From Latrodectus hesperus (taxonomy: Eukaryota > Arthropoda > Arachnida > Araneae > Theridiidae): DNA of 64,000 bases. This document shows positions 46,697 to 62,600 of this stretch, in pieces. The first letter of the stretch is position 1. Every line of letters begins with the position of its first letter. The translations under genes and the position numbers were made by a program. The stretch lies in assembly GCA_037975125.1 (NCBI GenBank), contig CM075862.1:17313125-17377124 (forward strand), written 5' to 3'. Below the pieces are notes generated by a model, which worked only from the letters and a program-made list of their open reading frames with translations, was not told the origin of the DNA and did not search any database.

Positions 46697-49600
46697 GAAT
46701 GTTTTGGAGAAAAGGAATACTTTTAAGTTAATATTTTTTGGTATTATAGAGTGTAGTACATACTAAATGATCTTCAACTGGATTTCATATCTTTCACATG
46801 TAGAATTTGAATACATTCATAAAAAAGGTATATCGATACAATGGCATATTTACAAGCGTATTGCACATTAAATTCATGTTCAAAATAAAAAAGACAACAA
46901 TTTTCTCAATTTTTTATTTTAGAACTATATGACACAATTATACTCTATAATGGAGCACAGCAATTTTAAAACTATACCACAGCATTCAAAATGTTTTTCA
47001 ATGAATTTCACAATATAAATGACTAGAATCAAACATATCACAATTTAAACTACAGTATATATGTATATATTCTAAAAAATTAAAATACTATAATAAATTA
47101 TAATATCACTATTTTTTACATATTTTAAAGACAATACATTTAAAAAATTAACAACAGTTTGAAATATCTTGAATAGATTTTTAAATAGTATTTTGCATTC
47201 ATCAGCCAATTCACTAAGTTCATATTTTTCAAACTTCATTTTTGTAAACAATTTATGCCAATAATTGTAATAATGAGTTTTATTTTATGTGTAGTTAAAT
47301 GTCATTTATCAAAGTCAAATGCTGCATGTAAGAAAATAAAGGCCTCCATAATTTTTATAACAATGCATTAGTCATATTTAATATATTAAACATAACTTCA
47401 GCAAAATTTTTGAAGGAGAGCGCAATACATGATTCATGGTTGATCTTGAAAATAATTAAAACAGACTGCAGTTGACACTGATTACAGATCAAGAATAAGA
47501 GAAACTATTTATCTTGCTGTTTTTTAATTTCTAGAGAATAGGCTTGATATGTAAGTTGGACTAAAAAATTTAACTCATATTTGTTTTCTTTCTTACTGTT
47601 TTAATTCCAAATAAAAACAAAATTTCAAGAAAACTGCGAGTAATTTCAGGAAATAAAATCAAAACAGTAGTTTAAGCTTGAATTATTAAAACATAAAGCT
47701 TTTTTAAAAGAACTAAATGGACAATTCAAATTTATTTATCAGTCTTTCAATCATAAATTTGAAAATTTTAGAATTGTAATAGAGAAGACATTAAAAGCAG
47801 AGTAAATATAAGTTTTCAAAAAACAATATTTGGATTGCTTAATGAATACAAAACTGTGAATATTTAAATAAAAGTCTTCTTTGTTGAAAAATTTCTTATA
47901 TATATATATTGAATATTTAAAATGTTTAATTTTAAAACTGTTAAATGTAGTGGTAAGCTTGGGAAAAATTAACATTCCAAAATAATACGAAAATCAAATT
48001 GATTTAAAAAAATAAATACGAAATAATGGCAATAAATTTAAAAAAAGATTAAATATTAACGAAAATATTCAATAATTTACATAATGTGATTAAAAACAAA
48101 ATTAACATCAACATGTTTAACATCAGAAAATTATTATTGAGAAGCTGTTTCCATGCGAATGTATTTAAAATTCAATTTCTTCATAGATATTTGAATTATG
48201 AACAGAATCCATATTTTCTGTACATTATACTATGATTATACTTCTATTAATCTTTAATTTTAGCTCTAAATATAATTTTATTCTATAATTTATGTATTAT
48301 ATGGCATTCAATGCCTTTTGGGAAAATATCCTTGATAATTACTTGAATAAGTTTTGCACATAATTAGTACTTACTGCAGTAATTTGAATTTAAAAAAATT
48401 AATGCTATAAAATTTTAGAAACACTCCATTTATCGTTCATACAGAAATGAATTATGCTAATCTACTGCAGACTTTTAAAATTTAAACTATTCAACAAATG
48501 TGTAAATAAATATAATACTGTTAGGATGTATTGTTTAAAAAATAGTGAATTATTTTGAAACACATTATGCTGATTTTCTCATAAATAGTGGAATTGTCAT
48601 TTCACAAATTTAATTTTAAACAAAAATATTTTGAAAATAAATTAATGATTATTTATTAAAATAATTGATTCTTATATTTAAATCAAAAGGTAAACAAAAC
48701 ACACAAAACTATAATAAATAAAATGGCAAAATAAAGTGTCTAACAAAAAATAACACTTACTTTAAATAATTTCAAGTCATTTGAAGTATGATTGAATCAG
48801 TTTTGAAATTACCTTTCTTAATATTAAGCAATTTTTTATTAATGGATCATTTTTCTAAACATTAAAATAATATTGTTTTAAATAATAATAAATTTTATGA
48901 AAAAATTTAAAACACTGAAAAGGTTATTAAATTCAAAATTTTCAAAATAAATGCAAAAATGAACACATAAATAAATATAAATAATTTTGTATTACACATA
49001 ATCATATCAACATATTAATTCATATAACAATAAAATTACACACATACATAAAATATTCATGAGCACAAGCAGATGATCTTTTGAGAGAAAAGTGTTAAAA
49101 ATCATGTTTTTTGAAACATTCACAATTAAATATTTTAAGATTAAGTGTTTTGATTTATATTTTGTATACATTTATAATTATATTTAAGAGTAAAAATCAA
49201 AATAATTAGTTATTAATTATATTTTACATTTCATATAATAAAATTTTTTCTTGCAAATTCTGAGTTCATATTGGAAATATTATCAGTACTTTACCATAAG
49301 AAAATAAAATTTACAATATAGCAATTACTGTATGCCAGTTATAATAGAAATTATGTAATGGTATTCTGATAATCAAGTGTTTTGAATAATAAAATGCTTT
49401 TTTAATTTACTGAAGCAATTTCCTCACTGCAATTGAATGATTAGAAATTTTTCTGGTTGAATCAAACATTAAAAATATAAAATATAATCAAACATTAAAT
49501 ATAATATAACAATAAAACAAATATAATGTAACAATATAACTTTATTAGCAAAACAACAAACTAAACTAAGTATAAACAATCTTATTTTTAATATTTAGGT

Positions 49601-49948
49601 TAACTTCGAACAAATATTCATAAACTAGCAACTTTCGTGCATTTTTAACTTTTATAGCAAAAAGTTAAATTGCAATACTTTTTGATGTTTAAACAACATA
49701 AGTATTATTTTAATGCATTCAACATTTCATACTTAGAATAATAAATTTTGAATTCAGTGTGATAAATCTGTTTATGAAGTAAATATTTCAAAAATTAGAT
49801 TTTTCTTTAAAAATTCTAACTTGAAATTTTCATTTAAAATCATATCTAATTTTTCCAAAAATATTATATTTAAAAAGATCTGATTGTATTTTAAAATATT
49901 TGAGATAAAAATTAATTTATTACGATTCTGATTTTTTAAATTTTTGTT

Positions 49949-49984
<36 letters not shown>
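49949..49984. repeat. (TA)n tract
   Basis: TA repeats with one phase break, no surrounding element recognised. Confidence 0.8.
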
Positions 49985-50093
49985 GATAAATAGATATTAT
50001 GCATATGTAGATATTATGCATTGTAGTTACAACATTATATTTTTAGCATTGTATTTATTACTTTATATTCATATATGTATTTTCTTTATATTA

Positions 50094-50114
50094 ATATATA
50101 TATATATATATATA
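50094..50114. repeat. (TA)n tract
   Basis: Short TA repeat. Confidence 0.75.
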
Positions 50115-52261
50115 ACCACTGTTTTCAAACATTTTAAATTAAAATGAATATTCTCTAAGTACTGAACAAAGAAACATACAGGACAAAACAAACAAAAAAA
50201 ATCATTTTCAATTTATTTCACAATGATGAAATGAAATAATTTTTTTAATAAAGGAAAACAGATCTTGAAAAAAAAATACTTTGATTATTTTTAAATTTAT
50301 CATTTCATCAATACAATTGAAATAATTTATGACATGATATTAGGACATGCTTTAGTGATAAAAATTCTAAGAATGCTTTAAAATAAAAACATGAATAATG
50401 CTCCCTAGTTTATCTGATACACTAATCCTACACGAGACAGATTTCTGTTCCAGAGATCCAAGTTCTAAATACCACTCCCAACATTCTCATCAATGTTTTG
50501 CAAAATTCAGTAAATAAACATAGCTTTGTATTATTATGCATTTATATACATTAAAATAAAATGATCAAATAAATAAATGCTAGATTTCAATAGAAAATAC
50601 AACAATACAAAAAAATTAAATATTAGAGATTATAATTTCAATATATCAATGAGATTCATGACTATATATTTTAAACTTGCAGCATAACTTTCTAAAATTA
50701 TTATGAAATAAATCAAGAATGCATAAAACTCAATCTCTTGAAAAGAGATTAAACAATGTAAAATTTCCAAATATATAAATATTCATTTTTTTTTAAATAT
50801 TTAACTGTGATTGCAATTAATGAGGAGTATGTTACAAGAAGCATTTTGTTAAGAAATCTTTACATACTATTAAGAATTTACATTCATCAGATACAGGTTA
50901 TTACTTCACATATTAGTCTTATACACATATTTCAAATATTATTAAAAAATTAAAAGAATTTTTTATAAAAGAGATAAAATGTAAAAGAAATCTTATAACT
51001 TTAAAATAACACACAAAATAAATAAATACTTATGAATTCATCAATACATTTCAAAACAAATTTTAGTAAGAAATATATATGATACATTTATAGGAATTTT
51101 TAAATTAGGTAAAAGTACATATACAAATTACCTTTTTAATTGAATAATTACAATGGTATTACATAATAAAAAATTGCAGAATTGCACACAAATTGCAGAA
51201 AGAAAACAAATATGTTACAGTTGGAAGACATCAGAATAGTCACTGAAGGCCACATGACAAATATGTCATTTTTTAGCAAATCAAATGACATTTCTTAGGC
51301 AAAAGATTACAGTGTACCTACATTAAAGATTAAAAATTATTTTAAAATTTACTTTTCATAACAATTATGTAGCTTTTTTGAAAAAAGTGTTATCTTTTAA
51401 AAATAATTTTATAACTAAAAAGAAATTATAAAAATATAAGACTTGTAAATTTTAAATTGCATTGCTGATTAAGTGAATTGCAGTTATAAAAATATCAGAT
51501 TTTTGTAAACTTTAAATATTTAAATGCACAAATATATATATACAAAAATATCTGCTTATAAGAAAAACAAACCTAATCAAACAAATGGTGTTTTTTTCTA
51601 AACTTTTAAATTTTAAAATCAGACTTAAATTTGACTTTGTCAGATTAAAAATATTTATTAATCTTAATAAGTATATCTTAATGAATTCTTAATAAATCAA
51701 ATGCTTAAGCTGAGAATATTTAATTATTAAATAGAAAAAAAATTAAACATAAATATGTAAAATAACTGTTTATTGTAACTTTACATTTTTAATGTCAAGA
51801 TAAAATTTACTGAAACAAAAAAATTTGCTTTCAAATAAAGAGTTTGATTCTACCTCAAATGAATTGAAGACAATTTATTTTTAAGTTTCAAACACAAATC
51901 TAGTTAGAAAAGTCTTGTACACTATCTTTAATAAAAGCATGAAAAAGGCGTGGTGGTGGATGCTAAAAAACCTTGTATTTTTAAGATATTTACTTCTTTA
52001 AATAAACAATTGTCTCTGAATGGAATACAAGTAAAAACTTACTTCATGTTTATTTTTTTAATAATTCTGAGAACTACATTGTATAAAATTTTATACTTAC
52101 ATTAATATTCTACTTAATAATATATTTAGAGAGTAATATTAAAGCATAAAAATAGAAAGACTATATTCAAAATTTTTTCCTAGAAAAAGGTTTCAAGAGT
52201 TTAAAATAGCAACAGGAAAAGTACTTACTCAGGTCAAGTATTTGCAAGCCTGTAAAAATAT

Positions 52262-52338
52262 TCACTGAAGTGGAGAAGCTTTATGTGGTAAGAGTCCTTT
52301 GCTATAACCAGTCAGTACTTCATGATAAAAAGCATGTA
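52262..52338 (-). CDS. NIPSNAP3: NIPSNAP3 exon 6, with stop
   Basis: 77 bases after acceptor ATATAG. Encodes HAFYHEVLTGYSKGLLPH and KASPLQ, then TGA (52262-52264). The SPLQ ending is the family norm. Confidence 0.88.
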
Positions 52339-55300
52339 CTATATTGAAAAAAAAAAATGAAACTTTTTAGATTAGTTTTATTACGAACATTAATAGTTGT
52401 GAACACAGGATTACAAAAGAATTAAAATAATTAGAGTTAAATAATATTTATTTAAAATCCTTATTTAAAAAATTGATGAAAGACAGAAATCAAAAAATAA
52501 AAAAACATTTTTTATAAAGCTCTTTTATTAGTATAAGAAAGTATAAGCATGATGATGATTTGATGAAAGCAGCTAAAAAATTTCAATTTATTGCATGATC
52601 ACAAAATTTGCTGATGATCAACTTTTTTATTAAATGTGGATGTAAAAATTTGTTACATAATTGGGATTTTCTTATGATTCTGTCATTTCCAGGAGAGTTG
52701 AACAGCACAAAACACATTCCTATTAGAGGAAATGCTTATAGATATTTATACACAGATTAATTTAGGTATTTTTAAAAGATACATATTTTACATTGACCAA
52801 GAGTGGAGACTTCTACTACTCCTGGTAATCAATAAATAACTAAACTTTTTTTCTCTCCCTGACATGAATACTCTATCTTGTCTCTCCCCCATCCTGATGG
52901 ATAGCGAAATCAAAAGTTTTAATTCTAGTTAACTAACTTTCACAATAATATTAATTAAAAATTTTGGTGATAGTCAAATGATTGAAAATTTTAAGGTCAT
53001 TATTTTCCAAAAAGGACAATCAAATGATGATATTCTAAGTAGTAATATTTAAAGGATGAAAAAAAATTTAAGGCATTTGCTTTAAAATGGTATGTTATAG
53101 TTTAACAAAAAATAATAGCTCAAATATACTGTTTCTTTAAACAATAATGGATACTTATGCTAAATAAACTTTCTGCATTACCCATGCAATTACCAATCAA
53201 TATAAAGAAATAAAATTCAAAATTTGTTTTACTCAACACTAATTTGTTTCCTTAAAGATTTTCTGATTATACTTAATTTTTCCAATGGTTAGTTTTAATA
53301 ATTCTTCACAGCACTAACTGATTTTTAAACCAGTTTGATGACATTTGTGAATTCAAATTATATTCAAAGAAATATAAGTTTAGTAATAATTTCTTCCCAA
53401 AATAAAGAAAATAGAAAAATATATTACTGAAAAAGAAACTACTTTTGTGAGCAAATAAAAATAAAACATGTGCCAAAGAGAAAAAACAGAAATGAGGTTA
53501 AAAAATATCTAAAAATCAAACATTAAACATACTTCTGAAATCAATGATTTTTTTCAATTTAAGACTTACAGCTGTTTCTCTACTGGTGTGAGTAACAGTT
53601 ATAAAAACTTTCAATTTAAAAAATTTCAACATGAAGCAAAGTTTGAGAAAAAAATAATTTTTTTTAAAATTTAAAGTAGAAGCTTAATTACTGATAAATT
53701 ATTTTTTGGTTATACTTGTGACTGAAAATGCACAATGTGGTAACAAGGAAACTTTTATTCCACAACTAAATATCGAAAATCAGAATTAAACTATGCAAAC
53801 TGTTTGAATACAGAAACATGGTTAACAGTAAATGAAATTACATATTACAAAAAATATTTTTTATATCAGACACTCATTCTCGGAAATCTATAATTTTACT
53901 ATTTTTAGAATAAACGAAAGTTGATATCCACAGTATGTATAAAAAAATTCAACGAGTTGATGAATTTAGAAAATAAATATGTCTCATATTCATGAAAGGA
54001 ATTATTTTATTAAACAATTATAATTAATAAAAAAATATTAATCTTTTGTAAAACAATTTAAGAAAACATCAAATATAAATCAATCTTCAATCAATTTTTT
54101 TTTTTTTTAACTCTGAAGTTAGCTGAACTTAAATAAAGTTTTCTAAGAGGAAGTTTTTGTTTGTATCTTACGTTCCGAAAATATTTATCAGAAATAAATA
54201 CTTACAAATAGATTTGTTTGGTTCATTCAATAGCTGCAATCCACCAAAAGCAAATTTATCAAAACTTTCATGCTGCCATAAAGCATAGACTAAAAATACC
54301 AAAAACATTTTAAGCATTTAATCATCATCATTGTCATACATTATTGTGACACAAATTAAACTTTATCAAATATTCACCTGTATTATGAGGCCCAAAAATT
54401 GAAGTGAAACAAGCAATTAAAACTGAATTTGAGCTTTTCAATTTTAGAGAACTGAGCTCCATGGCAGCTTTTAATCTTCCATCCCAAATATCAGTGTGAC
54501 TATTCATATGAAATATTTGTAGTTCATATACACCTAGAAAATATTTGAATGCAAATTTTTATTTGCAGAATATAAATTAGTTTTTCCTTTTTTTCCAACA
54601 CTGAGTTTTAAAAAAATTGGTAATATTATAATATATTATAATATTGAAGAAATACATTAAAATATTTCAGAATATCATGGTGCAAAGAAAATTTGCAACA
54701 AATTTAACAAAATTATATTGTAGCATTTAGTGATTAACAAACATAATATCAGCAACAGCGTAAGTAAAACTAAAGTATTCATTTTCAACAATAATTGACA
54801 GTAAAATATAAAATTCAAAGAAAATTAACACTTTTGATAAAGATTAACTTCAAGAATATGTTAAGTTTTCATTTAAAAATGGAACAAAAATTAATTTTCA
54901 TTGCTCGAAGAAATATATTAAGTGATTAAGTGAATAATCTTAATATTCTAAGCTGTTAAAATTGATTAACAACTTAAAATATTAAGATTTTTTCATTTAA
55001 TATATAATACAAGATAAAAAAATATAAAGAACCAACCTGATTTACTTGGCAGAGTAATTAAACTCCAAGGTAACAACATCATGGTTGCATTTGTCTGAGA
55101 AATATACATAGGAGCAACTTTACTTATATATGACGTCTGCCACTCTTTATCATTTGCAAGAGCTTGTCGAACTCTTGCTCGATGCTCATGGTTATCTACA
55201 AAAAATTTTTTAATTACATTTAAAATATTAATGAGAAAAATTTAACAAATATCTACATCTGGGCAGACATTGAAAAAATTATAAAGTACATTATAATATA

Positions 55301-56617
55301 AACATATTAAAAACTATGAAAATATAGAAACCTAAATAAGTATAATTTGCAGCTAAATGAATTTTAAAAAAGAGAAAAATATAAAGTTTGTTGTATAAAA
55401 GCACATTCTGATGATTTTGAGCATTAGTTTATGGGATTTATCAAGTTTTGGGGGATTTTTTTTTAATTCAATATCACAAAAATAAGCAACAGAAATACTT
55501 AATTCACTTAAATTAGCACAAATCAACAAAAAATAAATATATTAATTTAAGTGAATAAAACATTAATTTAAAAGGAAGATCAAAGTGAGATAAATGACTT
55601 TTATATGTAGTTGCAATGTAGAAATAAATTAAAATATTCACACAAGTTGCTGTAAGTAATCTCATTAAAAATATTTAAAAATTTATTACATAAATTTTTT
55701 TTGAGACTTAAAGCTGTTAATTATTTTTAAATGTGATTATTATGGAAATTTAACATATAACTTTTGAAATAAATTTAACAAATAGATTTGTAGCTCATTA
55801 GATTAAAAGGCAATTTATATATTTTAAGAATTCCTATGAATGGATATAAAAAGTAATTAATTAGTATAAGAATCTTTAATGATATTTTAGAGCATTATAA
55901 TAGAAAAAAAATTTTTAGCAAAAACTTTTATGCTAATTTGTTTTGCTATTTACACTAATTTGATTGATTTACACTCACGATTTGATTTTAGAAATTAACC
56001 TAGTGACTTATAACGCCATTCAGTTACTAGCAGAAAGAGATAATATATAAATATGTTTATAGTTGACACACAAAAAATTTTATTCTTTTCACTGAAATAT
56101 AATGTATCAATAGAATTATAGTATTTCACACAGTTATTTTGAAAACTGCCAAAGCAAATCACAATATTATTCCAGCAAAATAAATGTCACTTCATTAGAT
56201 ATTCATCAAAATAAAAAAGTTAATCTTTATGCAGATTAAGTAGATTACTGCAAATTTTTTAGAAGCCCAAATATAAAATGTTGAAATGATCAAGGAAAAA
56301 TTATAAAAATTTAAGATTCAAAGAAATATTTTACATTTAGTATAAGAGACCTAATTTCGGCATAGGAAAAATATAACTAAAATTCAATAAAAATATAGAA
56401 TAGAAACATTTATATTTTATACATAGATGAAAAGCAACATAATATAGTTCATTTCAAGTCAATTTTATCTTCAATAAATAAATATAATATTTAAATATCT
56501 TTATAAATTATTTAAATAATTTGAAGAATAATATATTATCTTTATTAATTTAAAACAATTGTAGTTATTGTAATAAATAATTCTTAACTAATTAACTATT
56601 TTAATTTATTTATTTAC

Positions 56618-56680
<63 letters not shown>

Positions 56681-59606
56681 ACAGTCATAACATTAACTTA
56701 CAAAAATTCCAATAATATGGGAGGAATTTTTATATGAATAAAAGACATACCTGTCTTATTTCAATCAATTCTGTGATTCAATTTATGTTTCTATGTTTTC
56801 ATTTACCCCTTAAAAGTAATTTTTTTACATATATGATCTAATTAGACTGGGTTGTATATATATATAACATTCACTATTATTAGTAAGCAGTAAATCTAAT
56901 GGTACAAAATGAATTTTAATTAAAAACTTTTATTAAAGAAACAAATTTATATTTAGTTAAATAATTTCACTTCAGAAAAATTAATAGCATTTTTAATACA
57001 TACCATATTCCCAAATATGAATAATTTCATTCAAAGATCCTAATTCAACACTCCAATACCCAAAAAGTTTGGAATGCTTGATACGAATGTGAAAATTATC
57101 TTCAGTAAATTTTATATAATCCCTATAATCTTTTGGCCGAATAGCATAAGTTCGAATTTCAAATATCTTTTGAGATTCTTTATGATTTATATGAAGATTA
57201 TCATGTTCAGACCCTCTTGTGTTTAAAGGAGGTATGCTACCCATAGATCTTCCAGTAAAAGAGCAGAGTCTGGAAGCTAAATGTCCACGGCAGTGAAACA
57301 AACTCTGAAAGACAATTTTAATATTATATAAACAAAAATGATTTTCGAATTTTATATACGTTTTTAAAATAAACAAGTCATTAAATATTTTCAAAATATA
57401 ACATTAAACATTTTTTTCCTTTCTCTATTATTAAAAATCAATACTCAATGAATATTGATATTTCTTTCACATGCTTAATAAATTTATAAATTAATAAACA
57501 TACACCAAACAAATATTTTCAAACATTAGAAAGTTGCCTCGATCATATTTGCTAAAGTTTTCATTTAAATTTTTTTAAGGAGTTTATTCTAAATTAAATA
57601 CCATTTTCTTTTTGAATATTAAAATTAATATCTTCAGAGATATTATTACAATAATTAATAATTGAACAAAGATAATTAAAATTGTGGGTATCTTTCCATA
57701 TTCATTAAGATACAAATTAATATTTTAAATAATTTAACTACTTCTATTAATATTTTAAATCATTTGCACTAAAAATTTGGTTTCTTATAATCCCCGTTGC
57801 AGATTATCCTTCAGGTAATTCTTATTATCACAGATGAACAATTGAATTTTTATTGAAGATGTGGATGTAAACATTAATCAAAGATACAGAATTCTAAGAT
57901 TTTGTTTTGTCAAAATATTAGTTTAATTATTTAATCTAAATTTTTCAAAGTTCAATAGGTCCCTCCATACATTTCTGGATTTAATGAGAATGTGTAAAGA
58001 TATTAAAACTGTGCAATGGATTATCCATCCATATCGTTCAGAAGATGACACTATTATACAATTGAATTTCAATTATTATATGCAGCCTATCAAGACTGCA
58101 ATTTCTGCTTATGAAATGAAAATTTTCCAAGTTGAAAATTTTCAATAAATTGATTTTCCAAAAATTTTTGATCATTAAATATTCATTACATTTATGTATT
58201 TTTTAACCATTAAATTTACCAAATAAAAAATTATTAATTAAATATTTTAAAAATATTATATTATCAAATCTATTAAACTGTTGACGCTATAATTTTGTTT
58301 GCTTAAATAGAGGGTTCTTTTATTTCAACTAAATGTTTTCCTTACACTGAACATTCTGACAATATAAACTAATTGGAATTTTTATTTAATAAATAAAAAG
58401 CAATATATTGCTGGTGTGCTTATTTTACAATTTTACTTCAAATATTACAAATATATTTATAATATTTTATGAACATTGATTTATTAAATTTTTTATCAAC
58501 AATTAAACGGAAAAGATCGTAAAATGTCTACATGCAGATATTACTTTCTTCAGGAAAATTTTCATTTGGATCTTTTATTATAAAAAAAGTCATATTTATC
58601 AACAAATCATGATCTATATATGAAATGTGGATAGAATATAATAGGGATTTCACATTCTCCTTTCTTTAAAATAATTTAATATCGATAAAGATTTTAATTT
58701 TGTTATGAACTTGACAAAAGTTCTTTATAAGAAACTTTGAAAAGCTATTTATTTATTATTATTTTTATTATTATTATTATCCTTTGCCCAGCCTTGGAAA
58801 ATCGGTTATGCGCTGTCTTGCTGACCAGTAATGATGTGAAGAACTGAAGGGGAAATATTTCCAATGTCTATATCTCGAAGACCAGAACACTCGCAAATAT
58901 GACATCCATCCATAGAGCCACAGTCACATAAGGGGAAAGAGGCAGAGGAAGCCAGCCCAATTCTATGTAGATGTTGTTGAAGATAGTCATGGCCTGTCAA
59001 TAACCGTAAGCAGGCAACACCAATTCTCCTGAGTAAACCTGGTGGAACTCTATTTTTATGCTGTAACAGGCACTCCCAACTCTTACCAGCAGCCAAATTA
59101 GCATAGTGTAGCTTCCTAGATGTCTTGAGCTTTGATGCCATTAAAGACTTGAAGTTACGAATTGGGATAGGAGAACGACATTGGGGCAAACCAAGTGCAT
59201 ATTTTGCCAAAGAGTCAGCCTTTTCATTACCTGGGATCCCAACATTACTTGGGATACGCTGAAGTACAATTTTAATACCATTTTCAATAAGATTACTTAG
59301 GGTACTTCTACACCTGACTTTGAAAAGCAAAAAACTTTTCAAAGTTGCTTATAAAATTTTAAATTCCCTTTACTTAAAAAATAACTTGATTCTTTCAAGT
59401 GTTATGTTTCCAAATTTTTATCCAGTAGAATTCCATTCATTCAGATTAGTTTGAAGTATGTTTTTTTGTATAAATAAGTTAGATTCATTTTTTCTGGAAT
59501 TTAAAATGTTAAAATAATCATTCTAACTACTTTTACAAATTTTAACATATGAAATACTGAATAAAGCAGTAGTTTTATTTAAGATTCAAATTTTATCATG
59601 GTTATG

Positions 59607-59667
<61 letters not shown>

Positions 59668-62600
59668 TTAATTAACTGCCAATTAGCTAATTTTGTTTTA
59701 TACATCAGTAAAATCAATATTTTTTACATATTAAAGTCATAATTATTATATCAATATTTATATAATCAACTTTATTTAAATATTGATCTAATTGTATATA
59801 CCCCATAAATGTATGATTACAGTAAAATATTGATTATTCTTAATTTAACAGTTCTGATTTATTAATAATTATTTCTAACTGGATAATATTTCAAAGAAAC
59901 AAAGGTTAATGTTTTTAATTATAAAAAAATGTTTCTGTAGGTATTACACGCTCAATTTAAGGAAAATGTTAACATAATAATGATTTTGAAATGCTTATAA
60001 AATTTAAATGCTTGACTTATAAAATAATTACAACTTTATAGATGAATTCGCAATGAGAGAGTATCATTGAGAATATTACATAATTATGGTGGTTTATTTT
60101 CAGTTACATGGAAGAGAGGAGTGTAATATTTTTACACAATATGAATTATGGCTTCTGCAATAGCGAAAAGATCAAAGTTAATAAAAATATTTTGAAGATT
60201 TAGTAATTTTAATGCAATGCTACCAAATATATATATATTGTTTAATTAATAAATTTAAAATATGTTTTCCATTAAATTTTATAAGTAAGATTTATTTTTT
60301 CCAAGTTTAAAAAATTAAGAACTATTCTGAAATTTTAATTATGAATAACATATAATCTATGCATTTGAAATTCAAAAATTGAGTATTAAAAATAATTCAA
60401 TATTTTTTTATATGCAAATTGGATTATAAGACTGAAATCTGGTGAAAGTTATAAAAGTTCTAATCAAACACTTTAATTTAAGAAATTGTGATTAAATTAT
60501 CTGGAATAGAAAGAGCAAAGATTGATTTTCCATTAAAAAGCATGGAATCCATGAGTAATATTATTGTATATAAATTGATTTGAAAAGGAAACTCAAAATG
60601 CTGTTTGAATATAATAAGAATTTGTATTTCATTTATAATCTAGACATTTTATGATAAAATATTACAAACTATTTTATGTTGACTTTTTAAAAAAATAATT
60701 ACATTTTTGAGATTTTAAAATTTTGCTTGTATTTAATATTATCTATATTTAGGGCTTAAAAAAATATACTTGAGTATAATATGTAATTTTTAACTTAAAG
60801 AAAATTATTTTAATCATGAATACTAAATAAATCATTGTTTATTAAAAATATATGTTATTACAAAAATAATATTCATAACTTGATGTTTTCAATAGAAAAT
60901 TCATTATGTTAGTACAGAATTTTTTTTAAAATGCTTTAATCACTGAAGTCATATGATGAGAGTATAAAGTTTTCAATTTTATGAAAATAAACATCCTATA
61001 ATTTGTATAACATACATTTAAATTTCATAAAGCAATAGTTTATTGGAGAATGCAATATCTAGTTTTAACTTTGCAAATCATTTATATTCACTGGTATACA
61101 AAAGTAAAAGATTAAGTGGAAAAATGAGGCGGTGCAATGAAAGAATTGATCAAGGCAAGTTATCACATATACAAAATTAAAATCCAGAATTGAAATAAAA
61201 GCAATATCCAACTTAAAGTATATAATACTCTTTATATACTTTATATATAAGAGAAAGTATATATTTCTTTAAATCAATTTTAAATATAATTTTAGTTGTC
61301 AAAATTCTTCTATTCATCTAAAATAGGAAGCAAAGACAAATTTCAATTTTTATTTATTAAAAAATTTAGCTGTACAACTTGAAAATGTTTTTCTAATACA
61401 TATTTTCTCAGGAAATTAAAAAAATATGTAATACAAAATTTTCCTAATATTTCATAAATTATCTAGAGAAGACATATAACTTAACAAATATTGGGGGAAA
61501 AAAAAAACAATTTTCCTTGTAAAAATTTAGCATTTAAAAAATAGCATTAAAAATATAACTAGTCTATCAAAACATAATTTTTTTACTAACATTAACTGTA
61601 TTTTTGTAATACTCAAAGGAATGTAAGGTTCTTACAAAATAAGTAACACTGAAGATGTTCCTTTTAAATAATTTTATAATATTTTTATATTAAAAATCTT
61701 TAATATAAAAAAAAATTATAAAATCGTACCCCTGTTAAAGAACTGTTAACATGGCAGTCAGAGAAATGCAGTGTTTTTACCAAAATTATTCTTATCATTG
61801 ATGATTTTCCGCACAATTTTCCTTTGTATTTTTAAAATTTCACACATGATACAGTTGCTGTTTGGTTACTCAAGATAATTACAATGTTAATTTTATCATA
61901 ACATTTTGAACACCATCCTAAATGACTCATTATTTATAAAAGGAGAAATATCTGACAAATTTATATTTGTGGGTAACATCAATATTAAAAGTAAAAAAAA
62001 ATTTTTTTGGAACTTTTACAAATTATAGCTTTGAGAAAACAGCATTCACTATGAAGCTCAGGGGTATCAGAGAACATGTTTTAAATCTTTTACAAGAAAT
62101 CAACAAAATGCTAATTATGAAATTTTATATTTTCAGCACTTCTCTTTTAATTACTAAATTCTCCAAAATAATATATAACAGTTCTTTTTAAATAATCCCA
62201 ATTATTTAGTAAAACTAAAATCACAAAATATCCATAAATATTACATTATTAACATTTTTATATTAGTGACTTAAATAAAATTTATTATTGCACACATATA
62301 AATTTATTCATTTACATAACACACAAAATCTAATTTAACAAAAAAAGCTGAAATCGGCAACACTACAACGTAAACCAGATTTGGCAAGAAATCAGTGTAT
62401 GGGGATACTGAACTTGTTCCTCTGTCACTTATAGTACTGGCAAAAATATTCAGTTTCACATAAAACTTTAAACACCCCATTTTTAAACAATATCAGTTCT
62501 TCCAAAAAATAAATGCACTAATTAGACCTCACTTAAATTAAGTACACACAACAGAATCGAATTCGCATTTACAAACTGATACATTCTTCACAGTCATGCC

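Larger units (their letters stand above)
46710..52261. other. AT-rich DNA downstream of NIPSNAP3
   Basis: No coding frame recognised. Holds (TA)n tracts at 49949-49984 and 50094-50114. The 3' untranslated region of the minus-strand NIPSNAP3 gene must lie in the right-hand part; a minus-strand AATAAA at 52049-52054 is one candidate signal. Confidence 0.4.

Noticed and set aside
56618..56680. CRISPR or other regular array
   Set aside because: Simple dinucleotide repeat in a eukaryotic intron; no spaced repeats anywhere in the window.
56993..57394. Single-exon 133-codon protein
   Set aside because: It is NIPSNAP3 exon 2 extended into introns at both ends; splice sites at 57304 and 57004 fit the family better.
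61200..61260. TATATA-rich palindrome in NIPSNAP3 intron 1
   Set aside because: Low-complexity AT sequence can pair by chance; not distinct from background.
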